Below are positions 1 to 6,366 of a stretch of DNA of 7,853 bases, piece after piece; position 1 is the first letter of the stretch, and every line of letters begins with the position of its first letter. Position numbers and translations under genes: made by a program. The stretch is from the NCBI GenBank assembly GCA_000715855.1, contig KL571315.1, positions 2,515-10,367 on the forward strand. Direction: 5' to 3'. Below the pieces are notes generated by a model, which was not told the DNA's origin, ran no database searches, and was given only the letters and a program-made list of their open reading frames with translations. This DNA is from Actinoplanes liguriensis. Its GTDB lineage: Bacteria; Actinomycetota; Actinomycetes; Mycobacteriales; Micromonosporaceae.

Positions 1-17
1 ATGTGTATAAGAGACAG
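1..17 (+). other. Tn5/Nextera mosaic-end adapter remnant (sequencing artefact)
   Basis: The first 17 bases, ATGTGTATAAGAGACAG, are identical to the last 17 of the 19-base Tn5 mosaic end AGATGTGTATAAGAGACAG used in tagmentation libraries. The match ends exactly where the sequence becomes GC-rich and in frame with the long minus-strand gene. This is untrimmed adapter at a contig end, not genomic sequence and not a native transposon. On the minus strand it adds a false tail to the protein after residue 924. Confidence 0.96.
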
Positions 18-2789
18 AGTCTCGCCGGTCCACTCGGCCAGGCCGAGACGGACGCCGAACGTCATCACGTTGTCCGCGCCGAAGACCCGCGTCACGTCGG
101 GCACGAGTTGCTCGTAGAGCACCCGTGCGGTCATTGACTCACCCGCTTCCCCGGTACGTCGTGCCAGCTGGCCGCGGATCCGCAGAGTGTCCGGATCGTC
201 CGGCCCGAGCGCCCGCTTCAGGTCGATCACCAGGCGCTCGAGCAGGTCCCGGGACTCCGCCGCGGCACCGGCCTCACCGGTCCAGTGGGCGACATCGCCT
301 CGAGCCCGGAGCGTGTCCCGGTCGCCTCTGCCCAGCGCGTCCGCCGCGACGATCGCGAGGTGTTCGACCAGTGACCTCGCCGCCTCCGGGTTGCCGGCCT
401 CACCGGTCCACCGGGCCAGCGCGGCCTGGGTCTGCAGCGTGAACCGGTCACGGTCGCCGAGGACGCGACGGGCGTCGGCGTACACCTCCCGGTAGAGGTC
501 ACGGGCACGGGCCGGCGCGCCCGCGTACCCGGTGTGCTCCGCCAGCAGCCCGCGGACGTTCAGCGTCTCCCGGTCGTCCGCGCCGAGCACCCGGCCCATG
601 TCCCGGGCCAGCTCCTCGTACAGCTCCTGGGCGCGGGCGTCGTCACCGGCCGAGCCGGTCCAGCTGGCGTGGTCACGGCGTACCCCCAGGGTCTGGCGGT
701 CCTCGGCGCCCAGCACGGCCTGCATGTCGGTGACCAGGTCGGCCAGGAGGTCGCGGGCGCGAAGCGGCTCACCGATGTTGCCGTGACACCAGGCCAGGTC
801 GGCCCGGGCCTCCATCGCCGGGCGGCTGTTGGCCCCGGCCGCGCGGCACACGTCGGCCTGGATCTCCTCGAAGATCACCCGGGCCGCGGTCGCCTCGCCG
901 CAGTGCACCGTCCAGGTGCCGTGGTCACGGCGGTACAGGATCGTGTAACGGTCCCGGGGGCCGAACTCGCGGACGGCGTCCTCGACCACCGTGGCGTACA
1001 ACTCCCGGGCGCGAACGAACTCCCCGGCCACGCCCGACCAGTAGGCGACCCCGGCACGCGCGCGGAGCGTGGCCCGGTGGGTCTCACCACGTACCCGGAT
1101 CGAGTCGGCCACCAGGCGGATGTCGAGATCCCGCGCGGCCGTGGAACTGCCGGCCGACCCGGTCCACATGGCCAGGTTCCCGCGCGCCGTCAACGTGTCC
1201 TCGTCGTCCGGACCGAACGCCCGGGTCAGGTCGGTGACGAGCTGTTCATGCAGCTCACAAGCCTTCTTCTGGTCGCCGGCCGCGCCCGTCCAGTACGCCA
1301 CCCCGGCCTGAGCGGCGAGGACGCTGCGATGATCCACTCCGAGCCGCACGGCCGACTCCGCCGCCAGCTCCCGGAACGCGGCCAGGGCCTCGCCCGCATC
1401 GCCCAGCTCACCGGTCCACTGCGCGATGAGCGCTCGCAGGTCGACGGCGAGCGGATGCCCGGCGGGGAGCGCGGCCAGCACCGCGCGAAGATGCGGCGCC
1501 CACAACGGCCAGGCCCGCTCGGGGTTGAAGATCAGGGTCGGATCGGGGCACGCGGCCCGGAGCAGGACGGCCGCCGCGAGGACCCACGGGTCGACAGCCT
1601 CGCCGCGGGGCCGGGACGCCTCGCGGGTGAGGTGCTGCACCTGCCGGTGCACGTCGAAGGTAGCCGGAGCGACGCCGGCCTTGCCGGGCCGGACCAGCCT
1701 CAGCCGGGTCAGCTCGGCCAGCGCCTCGGCACGCACACCCGGGTCGGCCATGGCGGCCGTGAGCTCCTTCGGGAGGTCATCGTCGGCAACCGCCACCGGC
1801 GGCGTCAGCAGATCCGTCACCGGGACCTTGTCGGGTGACAGCCGGGCCATCAGGTTGAGCACCGCCCGCGCCGGCGGGGTCAGCTCGTCCACCGCGAGCC
1901 GCCAGGTGACCGAGTCGTCCGGGCCCTGAGCGCCCGCCGGGGCGGTCCGCCGGGAGCGGCACAGCTCCAGGTAGTCCGTCAGGCTCACCGACTCGTGACG
2001 CACGTACGCCGCGGCCTGCTCCAGCGCCAGCGGCAGGTGGTCCAGCTCGGCGGCGAGCGCGGCAGCGGCGGCCGGATCGTCGTCACCGCTCGCCGAGACG
2101 AGCATCGAGACCGCGTCCTCGCGGGACAGCGCGGCGACGTCGACGACCGCGGCCGCGTCGAACCCGTGGCCGGTCAGTGCCGTGATGAGGATGTCCCCGT
2201 CGCCCGCGGGCGGGATCAGGTGCTTCGCGTGCTTCATGTCGGTGACGTTGTCGAGGATGAACAGCCACCGGTTACGGCGCTCCAACAGCATGTGGTGCAC
2301 GGCGCCCACCGAGTCCTCGGCGCTGTAGTCCAGCAGCGTGACCCGCTTCATCAGCTCCCGGTACTCGTCCGGTGTCGTGCCGGGCGGGCCGGCCGTGACC
2401 CACCAGACGCAGTCGTACGCCGACAGGTGCTCGCGGGCGTAGAGCCTGGCCAGCGTGGTCTTGCCGACTCCGGCACGCCCGGCGAGGACCCGGTACACCG
2501 GCCGGTCGCGGGTCGCGCGCTCGGCGGTGAACATCCGGCGGATCGCCGCCACCTCGCCGGCCCGGCCCACCGGATCGGCCCACAGGTGGATCTCGCTCGA
2601 CCGCACCGTGACGGTGCGCATCTTCTCGCGCAGGTCGTCGGGGATCGTGAAGTTGTTGGTGACGGTGTGGTTGTTGACCGTCGCGATGCCGATCCGGGCG
2701 GCGCCGATGCTGCCGTGGACCGGGCTGATGGCCGGCGCGCGCCCCGGCCCGTAGGGGCCGGACGCCGCGGAGCGTCGGGTGGTGACCAT
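18..2789 (-). CDS. NLR-like NB-ARC ATPase with N-terminal amyloid-like motif and C-terminal TPR-type repeats (C-terminus missing)
   Basis: This is a STAND/NLR-type signalling ATPase, 924 residues visible. Residues 24-40 carry PVHGSIGAARIGIATVN, nearly the same as the tail of the upstream small protein. NB-ARC follows: Walker A GRAGVGKTT at 104-112, Walker B region WLFILDN at 175-181, a sensor-like DILITAL at 199-205, HLPLAL at 251-256 (GLPL equivalent), and DVHRQVQ at 379-385 (MHD-like). From about residue 450 the protein consists of 42-residue repeats centred on LAxWTGxAG, as expected for a ligand-sensing TPR domain. The start is the first ATG after the stop of the preceding gene, 27 nt downstream of it; no strong ribosome site is visible, so translation may be coupled. 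The frame stays open to the adapter, so the C-terminus is unknown. Family and domains are clear; the immune or cell-death role is inferred from architecture. The FxSxx-COOH system TPR protein is an alternative, but the pairing argues against it. Confidence 0.93.
27..1418 (-). repeat. 126-bp periodic coding repeat (12 units of a 42-residue TPR-like motif)
   Basis: The codons for the central W-T-G of each unit recur on the plus strand, mostly as GGTCCA, at 1413, 1287, 1161, 1035, 909, 783, 657, 531, 405, 279, 153 and 27. Every step is exactly 126 bp, so no indel has accumulated over 11 intervals. Units read roughly as FGxDDxxTLxxRxxLA, then WTGxAG, then ARxLYxxLVxDxxRV. Several cores are degenerate: CHG at 783, TVH at 909, HTG at 531, RTG at 153. 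The twelfth unit is cut by the adapter, so the true number of repeats is not known. Confidence 0.9.
2673..2717 (-). other. Amyloid-like signalling motif, copy in the NLR (residues 25-39)
   Basis: This segment encodes HGSIGAARIGIATVN near the N-terminus of the NB-ARC protein, followed by an Asn/Thr-rich NNHTVTNNF. It matches 13 of 15 residues of the tail of the upstream gene product (only A/V and I/N differ). A short Gly/Asn/beta-branched segment between a disordered leader and NB-ARC is where bacterial NLRs carry amyloid signalling sequences. The match is seen directly; amyloid formation is inferred. Confidence 0.7.
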
Positions 2790-2816
2790 CGTGGCCCGGT
2801 CTCGGTGCGCCGCCGG

Positions 2817-3242
2817 TCAGCTGCCGGAGTGCCGGAAGCCGGTGTTCACGGTGGCGTTGCCGATCCGAACGGCGCCGATCGAGCCGTGCGCCGGGGCGAC
2901 GGTCACGGTGCCGACGATCGTGTCGTTGCCGCCCGCGGTGTTCTCCCGGCGGGCCTCATCGACGAGCCGGCGCAGCTCGGGGGCGAGCTCCGGGTGCTCC
3001 TCCAGGAGCGCTCCGAGGCGCCCCTCCCAGCGGCCGCCGACCACCGCGCCGTGGTCCGGCTCGTGATGCACTTCCTGGCGGCTCGTCTCGAGCAGTGCGG
3101 CGTGCCGGCCGGCCCGTTCCTCGTCACCCCGGCCGAGCAGTTCTGCGATTCCGTTTCGCAACAGCGTCCAGCCCTGACCGGTCATCGAGCGGACCAGTTC
3201 CTGGGCGGCGACCGCGGCGAGCGCAGCGATTTCGGCGTCCAT
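2817..3242 (-). CDS. Small helical putative effector with C-terminal amyloid-like motif, partner of the downstream NLR
   Basis: This 141-residue protein has no recognised enzyme motif. Residues 3-36 form a hydrophobic, alanine-rich helical segment (IAALAAVAAQELV, then GWTLLRNGIAELL). Residues 41-100 are charged helices with LGALLEEHPELAPELRRLVDEA, a layout I recognise from small actinobacterial proteins encoded next to NLRs. A linker rich in Gly, Asn and Thr leads to HGSIGAVRIGNATVN at 119-133, repeated in the next protein. There is no signal peptide. The ATG at 3242 is preceded by GGAGG with about 6 nt spacing, which decides the start over longer in-frame openings. The stop lies 27 nt before the NLR start, so the genes are probably co-transcribed. 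I infer a cell-death or membrane-acting effector (Bell-like domain) recruited when the NLR motif nucleates; this is not proven by sequence. Confidence 0.82.
   Translation of the reverse strand: MDAEIAALAAVAAQELVRSMTGQGWTLLRNGIAELLGRGDEERAGRHAALLETSRQEVHHEPDHGAVVGGRWEGRLGALLEEHPELAPELRRLVDEARRENTAGGNDTIVGTVTVAPAHGSIGAVRIGNATVNTGFRHSGS
2844..2888 (-). other. Amyloid-like signalling motif, copy in the effector (residues 119-133)
   Basis: This segment encodes HGSIGAVRIGNATVN. At DNA level it matches 36 of 45 positions of the copy at 2673-2717. The serine codon is TCG here and AGC there, different at all three positions, although serine is kept. That suggests selection on the peptide rather than a very recent duplication. 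Eight residues follow before the stop, so the motif is C-terminal, as expected for the receiving partner of an amyloid-signalling pair. Confidence 0.7.
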
Positions 3243-3516
3243 TCCGCACCTCCGTCGGGGAAGCGTAGACGCGTCCGGATCGCGAGGTGCCGGTTTTTCT
3301 GTCGGCGATGTGACATCCCCCGGCGGCGCTACGGAACTGACCCTGACCTGTGCACTTGTGATGTGAGCCGGCGCTGTCCGCCCTACTGGGACGTATTCAG
3401 GACGGCGATTCGGTACGCGATCCATGCGACTGGATCCGATCGCTGCGGCACCCGCCGAAATCACCCGTTGGGGACGCGCCGCCGATATTCGGGACGGCGC
3501 TCCCCCGTACGGGAAA
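3243..3516. other. Intergenic region upstream of the NLR/effector unit
   Basis: This 274-bp stretch separates the effector start from the ArsR-type gene stop. It is less GC-rich than the flanking genes. It contains a possible minus-strand -10 box TACGCT (plus-strand AGCGTA at 3262-3267), about 19 nt before the effector start, without a convincing -35. It also contains a 6-bp inverted repeat GATCCA/TGGATC at 3419-3436 and a self-complementary CCCGTACGGG at 3504-3513 just past the upstream stop. There is no clear U-tract terminator and no gene that I can support. Confidence 0.5.
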
Positions 3517-3858
3517 TCAGGTGTTCTTCGTTTGCTGAATCGCCTCGGCGATCCGCTTGATGCGCTGCAGCCGGGCGTCCCACGCCGCGCCGACCGCGGA
3601 GAGCTGGGCGACCGCGCGGGCGAGTTGCGCCTCGTCGACGTGGTAGCGCCGTTCCCGGCCGGCCGGGATGCCGCGGACCAGACCGACGCGATCAAGAACG
3701 GTCAGGTGCTTGGCGACGGCCTGACGGGTGACGGTCATCTGCTGGCTGAGCGTGGTCGCCGTGCCCCCGCCGTCGGTGAGCAGCAGGTCGAGCATCCGCC
3801 GCCGGGTCGGGTCCCCGATCGCCGACCAGAGGTCATCGTCGACGACCGCGGTGGTCAC
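3517..3858 (-). CDS. ArsR-family winged-helix transcriptional regulator
   Basis: This 113-residue DNA-binding repressor-type protein has the ArsR/SmtB core: IGDPTRRRMLDLLL at 14-27 (helix 1-2), then a helix-turn-helix with recognition segment VTRQAVAKHLTVLDRVGLV at 43-61, and the wing GRERRYHV at 67-74. It contains no cysteine, so it lacks the classic metal site and belongs to the ArsR-like group paired with AHSA1/SRPBCC proteins. I chose the GTG at 3858 because it overlaps the stop of the upstream SRPBCC gene as GTGA, the usual sign of translational coupling, and because the protein then starts just ahead of the conserved core. Longer in-frame readings run antiparallel to nothing conserved and only read through the SRPBCC gene. 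It probably represses its own operon through the two palindromes near 4335 and 4380. The inducer is unknown. Confidence 0.93.
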   Translation of the reverse strand: MTTAVVDDDLWSAIGDPTRRRMLDLLLTDGGGTATTLSQQMTVTRQAVAKHLTVLDRVGLVRGIPAGRERRYHVDEAQLARAVAQLSAVGAAWDARLQRIKRIAEAIQQTKNT

Positions 3859-4316
3859 GGCTGGACCTGGAGGGTGGCGACGTAGGGCGAAAGACGCGGA
3901 AGGAAGTGATCCCAACCGGACACGTGGTCGTTGTACCGCTCCTCCAGCACCGCCTGCGACCAGCCCTGCTCGCGGAAACCCGTCTCGGTCATCCTGAGCA
4001 GCGTGCCGGTGCCGGACGCGGCGAGGTCGAACGTGACGAGCAGCGAGTTCCCGCTGGTCGCGGGTTGGCCGGCCGGGTGCGTCCAGCGGAACGAGAACGT
4101 CCGCGGCGGCCGGGTCTCGATCACGGTGAACTGCTCCACGTTGCCGCCCGCGTGGCAGTCGCCGAAGGTGATCGTGCCGCTGGCGCCGGGCCGGGCCTCG
4201 TAGTCGGCGTCGTCGGGCCACCAGCCCTTGAGGTGTTCCGAGCTGCTGACCACCTCGAAGACGATCTCCGGGGTGGCGTCGACGTAGATCTCGCGTTCGA
4301 TGGTGCCGAGTTCCAT
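3855..4316 (-). CDS. AHSA1/SRPBCC-family protein (START-like ligand-binding fold)
   Basis: This 153-residue cytoplasmic protein has the AHSA1 signature: an N-terminal strand with IEREIYVDATPEIVFEVV at 6-23, then the tryptophan-rich HLKGWWPDD at 28-36, FSFRWTHP at 74-81, LLRMTETGF at 106-114, and the C-terminal helix with GWDHFLPRL at 134-142. Length and motif order are normal for the family, which binds hydrophobic ligands in a deep pocket; the ligand cannot be told from the sequence. The ATG at 4316 is chosen because it follows AGGAGG with 5-6 nt spacing; an in-frame ATG 20 codons upstream would have to span the operator and promoter. It is first in a two-gene operon with the ArsR regulator, a recurrent actinobacterial pairing in which the regulator controls its partner. 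Confidence 0.92.
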   Translation of the reverse strand: MELGTIEREIYVDATPEIVFEVVSSSEHLKGWWPDDADYEARPGASGTITFGDCHAGGNVEQFTVIETRPPRTFSFRWTHPAGQPATSGNSLLVTFDLAASGTGTLLRMTETGFREQGWSQAVLEERYNDHVSGWDHFLPRLSPYVATLQVQP

Positions 4317-4326
4317 GACTTCCTCC

Positions 4327-4343
4327 TGCAACCGTTGGTTGCA
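4327..4343. promoter_or_regulatory. Candidate ArsR operator 1 (perfect 7-bp palindrome)
   Basis: TGCAACC-GTT-GGTTGCA is a perfect inverted repeat with 7-bp arms, lying between the minus-strand -10 box and the ribosome binding site of the SRPBCC gene, over the expected transcription start. It shares 13 of 17 positions with the dyad centred 45 bp away. Position and symmetry fit autorepression by the ArsR-type regulator; binding itself is inferred. Confidence 0.8.
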
Positions 4344-4347
4344 CATC

Positions 4348-4376
4348 ACGTTAGCCCGGCCCGGCGCCATGCGCAA
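4348..4376 (-). promoter_or_regulatory. Sigma-70-like promoter of the SRPBCC-arsR operon
   Basis: On the minus strand, TTGCGC (plus 4371-4376) and TAACGT (plus 4348-4353) are separated by exactly 17 bp. The -10 matches the actinobacterial TAnnnT pattern. A start about 7 nt downstream falls inside operator 1, and the -35 hexamer overlaps operator 2, so a bound repressor would block polymerase. Confidence 0.65.
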
Positions 4377-4388
4377 CCTTTTGTTGCA
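4372..4388. promoter_or_regulatory. Candidate ArsR operator 2, shared between divergent promoters
   Basis: CGCAACC-TTT-TGTTGCA has perfect GCAAC/GTTGC arms and resembles operator 1. It covers the -35 box of the minus-strand operon and lies about 30 bp upstream of the divergent plus-strand gene. The 45-bp centre-to-centre distance is close to four helical turns, which would place two dimers on roughly the same face of the DNA. Confidence 0.65.
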
Positions 4389-4419
4389 CGATGCTGTTGG
4401 CTACCGTACGGGCGTGTCG

Positions 4420-5112
4420 ATGCACGAGATCGAGGACCTGGTGTTCGAGTCCGTCCTGCTGCTGGACAAGCACCACCCGGCCGGCGACCGGAGGCTGCGC
4501 GACTGGTTCGTCGCGCTCTACGAATTCCAATTCACTTTCGACTGCTCGATCACGCAGGGGCGAGTCCGGGACATCCTGCTGCGGCGGGGACACACCTACC
4601 GCTTCCCGATCGCGGAGCACCCGGACTACGCGCAGCGTCGCGCGTTCTTCGACGGGCTGGACACCTTCACGGACCTCTACGAGGACGAGGCGGAGCCGCC
4701 GGAGAACGAGCTGGAGGACGGCTACGCCGACCCGCCCTGGCTGTACTGCGAGGCCGGCAGCAAGCTGTGGCGGCGCATGGTCGGCGCCGGGCGGCTGACC
4801 GGCGCCGACGCGGTTGCGCCGGAACGCGCGAGGCTGATCGGAATCGCCGTTCACATCGCGGCCGCCGCGGAGCGGGAGGGCGACGTGGAGCTGATCGCCC
4901 ACTGGTACGGACTGGGCCACCAGATCCTGGTCGGCGGTTTCCCGCTGCACGCCGACGACTTGCTGGCGACCCCGGGAGTCGCCGAGCTCCGGGAGATCGT
5001 CCGCCGCACCGGGGCGCTCGAGATCGAGCTGCCCGACGGATACCGGCCCGGCGACGAGGAGATCGAGATCATGGACGACGACCTGGATCGCTGGTGGTAC
5101 TCGATTCCATGA
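4420..5112 (+). CDS. Uncharacterised acidic protein, divergent to the SRPBCC-arsR operon
   Basis: I do not recognise this 230-residue protein. It has no signal peptide or membrane segment and is clearly acidic, with DLYEDEAEPPENELEDG in the middle and DEEIEIMDDDLDRWW near the end. Between them lies a mostly helical segment with GIAVHIAAAAEREGDVELI followed by HWYGLGHQILVGGF. Strong bias to G or C at third codon positions shows that it is real. The start is uncertain. ATG 4420 is taken, but GTG 4414 is in frame and lies 6 nt after a TACCGT -10-like box at 4402-4407, which would suit a leaderless message; ATG 4372 is also open but falls within operator 2. No strong ribosome site precedes any of them. 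Its placement suggests control by the ArsR-type regulator. No function can be given. Confidence 0.8.
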   Translation: MHEIEDLVFESVLLLDKHHPAGDRRLRDWFVALYEFQFTFDCSITQGRVRDILLRRGHTYRFPIAEHPDYAQRRAFFDGLDTFTDLYEDEAEPPENELEDGYADPPWLYCEAGSKLWRRMVGAGRLTGADAVAPERARLIGIAVHIAAAAEREGDVELIAHWYGLGHQILVGGFPLHADDLLATPGVAELREIVRRTGALEIELPDGYRPGDEEIEIMDDDLDRWWYSIP

Positions 5113-5220
5113 TGCGGACTTCTTTTCCGGCGCAACTAACGTCGCGGGAGTAATCTCCGCAGCTCAGGGCCACGATCACCGGTCACTTGGGTGGCGCAGC
5201 GGCCCACCTCTTCCACTTTT

Positions 5221-5237
5221 CCTATGAGGTTAATAGG
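5221..5237. promoter_or_regulatory. Candidate GntR autoregulatory operator
   Basis: CCTAT-GAGGTTA-ATAGG is a perfect 5-bp inverted repeat with a 7-bp spacer in an AT-rich island, ending 9 bp before the GTG of the GntR-type gene. A TAGGTT box (TAnnnT) at 5234-5239 overlaps its right arm and would start transcription close to the GTG. GntR proteins usually bind short palindromes in their own promoters; I saw no second copy near the ferredoxin gene. Confidence 0.5.
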
Positions 5238-5246
5238 TTTCACGCC

Positions 5247-6038
5247 GTGGAGGAGATGACACCGCAGCTCACCGAGGCACGGCGGCGCCGCGCCGACCGG
5301 GCCCGGCAGGTCGCCGACGTGCTGCGCCACCAGGTGCTGACCGGGGCGTTCGGGACCGGTGCGCTGCCCGGCGAGTCGCTGCTCTGTCTCGACTACGCCG
5401 CCAGCCGCAACACCGTTCGCGAGGCGCTCGGCCTGCTCGCCGCCGAGGGCCTGGTGGAGCGCCTGCCCGGGGTCGGCACGCTGGTCGTCTCCGCGAAATA
5501 CGCGCACGGCCTGAACCGGCTGGCCGGGCTCGCCGAGACGCTGTGCGAGCACGGCGAGATCACCAACGAGGTACGTACCCTCACCGTCATCCGGCCACCC
5601 GCCGTGGTCGCCGAGCGGCTACGCGTCGCGCCCGGCGAGCAGGTCGTCTACCTCGAACGGGTGCGCAGCCTCGACGGGGCGCCGGTCTCGCTCGACCTCA
5701 CCTATCTTCCGCAGGACATCGGGGTCCCGCTGCTCGGCGAGGATCTCGCGCACCGCGACGTGTTCGTGCTCATCGAGGAGCTGACCGGGCAGAGCCTGGG
5801 CCACGCGGACGTCAGCGTCGAGGCGGTCAACGCGGACCCGCACAGCGCCGCGCTGCTCGACGTCGCGGACCGGTCGGCGCTGCTCATGGTCGAACGGGTG
5901 ACGCACCTGGCGGACGGGCGGCCGGTCGACCTGGAGTGGATCCGCTTCCGCGGCGACCGTCTCACCCTCCAGACCCAACTCCTGCGCCGCACCACCCCTG
6001 CCATCAAACCCCGAGCCGTCAAACCCCGAGCCGGCTGA
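5247..6038 (+). CDS. GntR-family (HutC/UTRA type) transcriptional regulator
   Basis: This 263-residue regulator has an N-terminal winged helix-turn-helix at about residues 16-82 (basic RARQVADVLRHQVL, then SRNTVREALGLLAAEGLVE and the wing PGVGTLVV). A UTRA ligand domain follows at about 105-255, with EQVVYLERVRSLDGAPVSLD, DVFVLIEELTG and LMVERVTHLADGRPVDLEW. The usual PSE before the recognition helix is replaced by PGE, and the following LAxxxxVSR pattern is CLDYAASR, a slight deviation. I use GTG 5247: the ATG at 5256 has GGAGG only 2 nt away, too close for a normal ribosome site, and a TTG further upstream would cross the palindrome. A leaderless GTG is possible. It lies upstream of and in the same direction as the ferredoxin and transporter genes and probably senses their substrate. 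The last residues come from a 15-bp tandem duplication. Confidence 0.93.
   Translation: MEEMTPQLTEARRRRADRARQVADVLRHQVLTGAFGTGALPGESLLCLDYAASRNTVREALGLLAAEGLVERLPGVGTLVVSAKYAHGLNRLAGLAETLCEHGEITNEVRTLTVIRPPAVVAERLRVAPGEQVVYLERVRSLDGAPVSLDLTYLPQDIGVPLLGEDLAHRDVFVLIEELTGQSLGHADVSVEAVNADPHSAALLDVADRSALLMVERVTHLADGRPVDLEWIRFRGDRLTLQTQLLRRTTPAIKPRAVKPRAG
6004..6033 (+). repeat. 15-bp perfect tandem duplication at the 3' end of the GntR-type gene
   Basis: TCAAACCCCGAGCCG occurs twice head to tail (6004-6018 and 6019-6033). Being a multiple of three, it keeps the frame and encodes the repeated tail IKPRA/VKPRA just before the TGA. The tail lies beyond the UTRA domain and is probably tolerated. Confidence 0.95.
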
Positions 6039-6115
6039 CCTCCGACCCGCCACCCACCAAGCCGGCCAACCTCGGCCGGATCCCGACCCGACCGACCCCA
6101 GCCGAGCCGACCCGA

Positions 6116-6305
6116 GCCGCCACCTCCCGAGCCAGCCCCCGGCCGCCACCTCCGGAGCAGAGCCCAGCCGCCACCTCCCAAGCCGACCCCCAGCCACCTC
6201 GAGACGCCTGCCGGCCGCCACCTCCCGAGCCGACCCAGCCACCCCAAGCCGCCTGCCGGCCGCCACCTCCCGAGCCGACCCCCAGCCACCCCGAGCCGCC
6301 TGCCA
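6116..6305. repeat. Degenerate C-rich tandem repeat array
   Basis: Five successive units begin with GCCGCCACCTCC, at 6116, 6142, 6167, 6214 and 6259. The last three are 47, 45 and 47 bp long and share CGAGCCGACC, CAGCCACC and GCCTGCC blocks; the first two are short units of about 25 bp. Units two and three differ mainly by a 2-bp change in a C run. It looks like a minisatellite that grew by slippage, starting just beyond the regulator gene, whose end shows a 15-bp duplication of similar composition. Confidence 0.85.
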
Positions 6306-6331
6306 GCGCCTCAACCGGCCGGCCGGGGGAA

Positions 6332-6366
6332 GTGAATCAGCGTTCGCGAGACGAACCGCCATTAAC
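6332..6366. promoter_or_regulatory. 35-bp dyad, copy 1, upstream of the ferredoxin
   Basis: The layout is GTGAATC-ag-CGTTCG-cgaga-CGAACC-gc-CATTAAC: inner arms GTTCG/CGAAC perfect, outer arms GTgAAT/ATTaAC with one mismatch. The same 35-bp plan recurs at 6833-6867. It lies about 125 bp before the ferredoxin start, a possible position for a regulator site. Function is inferred. Confidence 0.6.

Noticed and set aside
1..17. Native transposon end
   Set aside because: The exact match to the engineered mosaic end at the first base of the window is far more likely to be library adapter.
534..1838. 434-codon plus-strand open frame
   Set aside because: It is antisense to the NB-ARC/TPR gene, whose opposite frame shows Walker motifs and 12 regular repeats. 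The plus frame has only Arg/Pro/Gly-rich composition from GC bias.
18..2789. FxSxx-COOH system TPR protein
   Set aside because: The shared N-terminal motif and adjacent helical partner fit an amyloid-linked NLR better; no FxSxx-COOH peptide gene is visible. The missing C-terminus prevents a full test.
3419..3436. GATCCA/TGGATC hairpin as a terminator
   Set aside because: It has only a 6-bp stem without a U-tract and lies about 80 bp beyond the ArsR-type stop.
1995..3560. 521-codon plus-strand open frame
   Set aside because: It crosses two minus-strand genes and an intergenic region with no domain motifs; it is a GC-bias shadow.
3906..5153. 415-codon plus-strand open frame
   Set aside because: It covers the antisense of the SRPBCC gene, its promoter and another frame of the acidic-protein gene. 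The translation is Arg/Gly/Ala-rich without motifs.
5560..5585. GGTACGTACC palindrome inside the GntR-type gene
   Set aside because: It is a 10-bp palindrome in GC-rich coding sequence with no second copy of the same sequence; probably chance.
6116..6305. CRISPR array
   Set aside because: The units are contiguous degenerate C-rich repeats without unique spacers or neighbouring cas genes.
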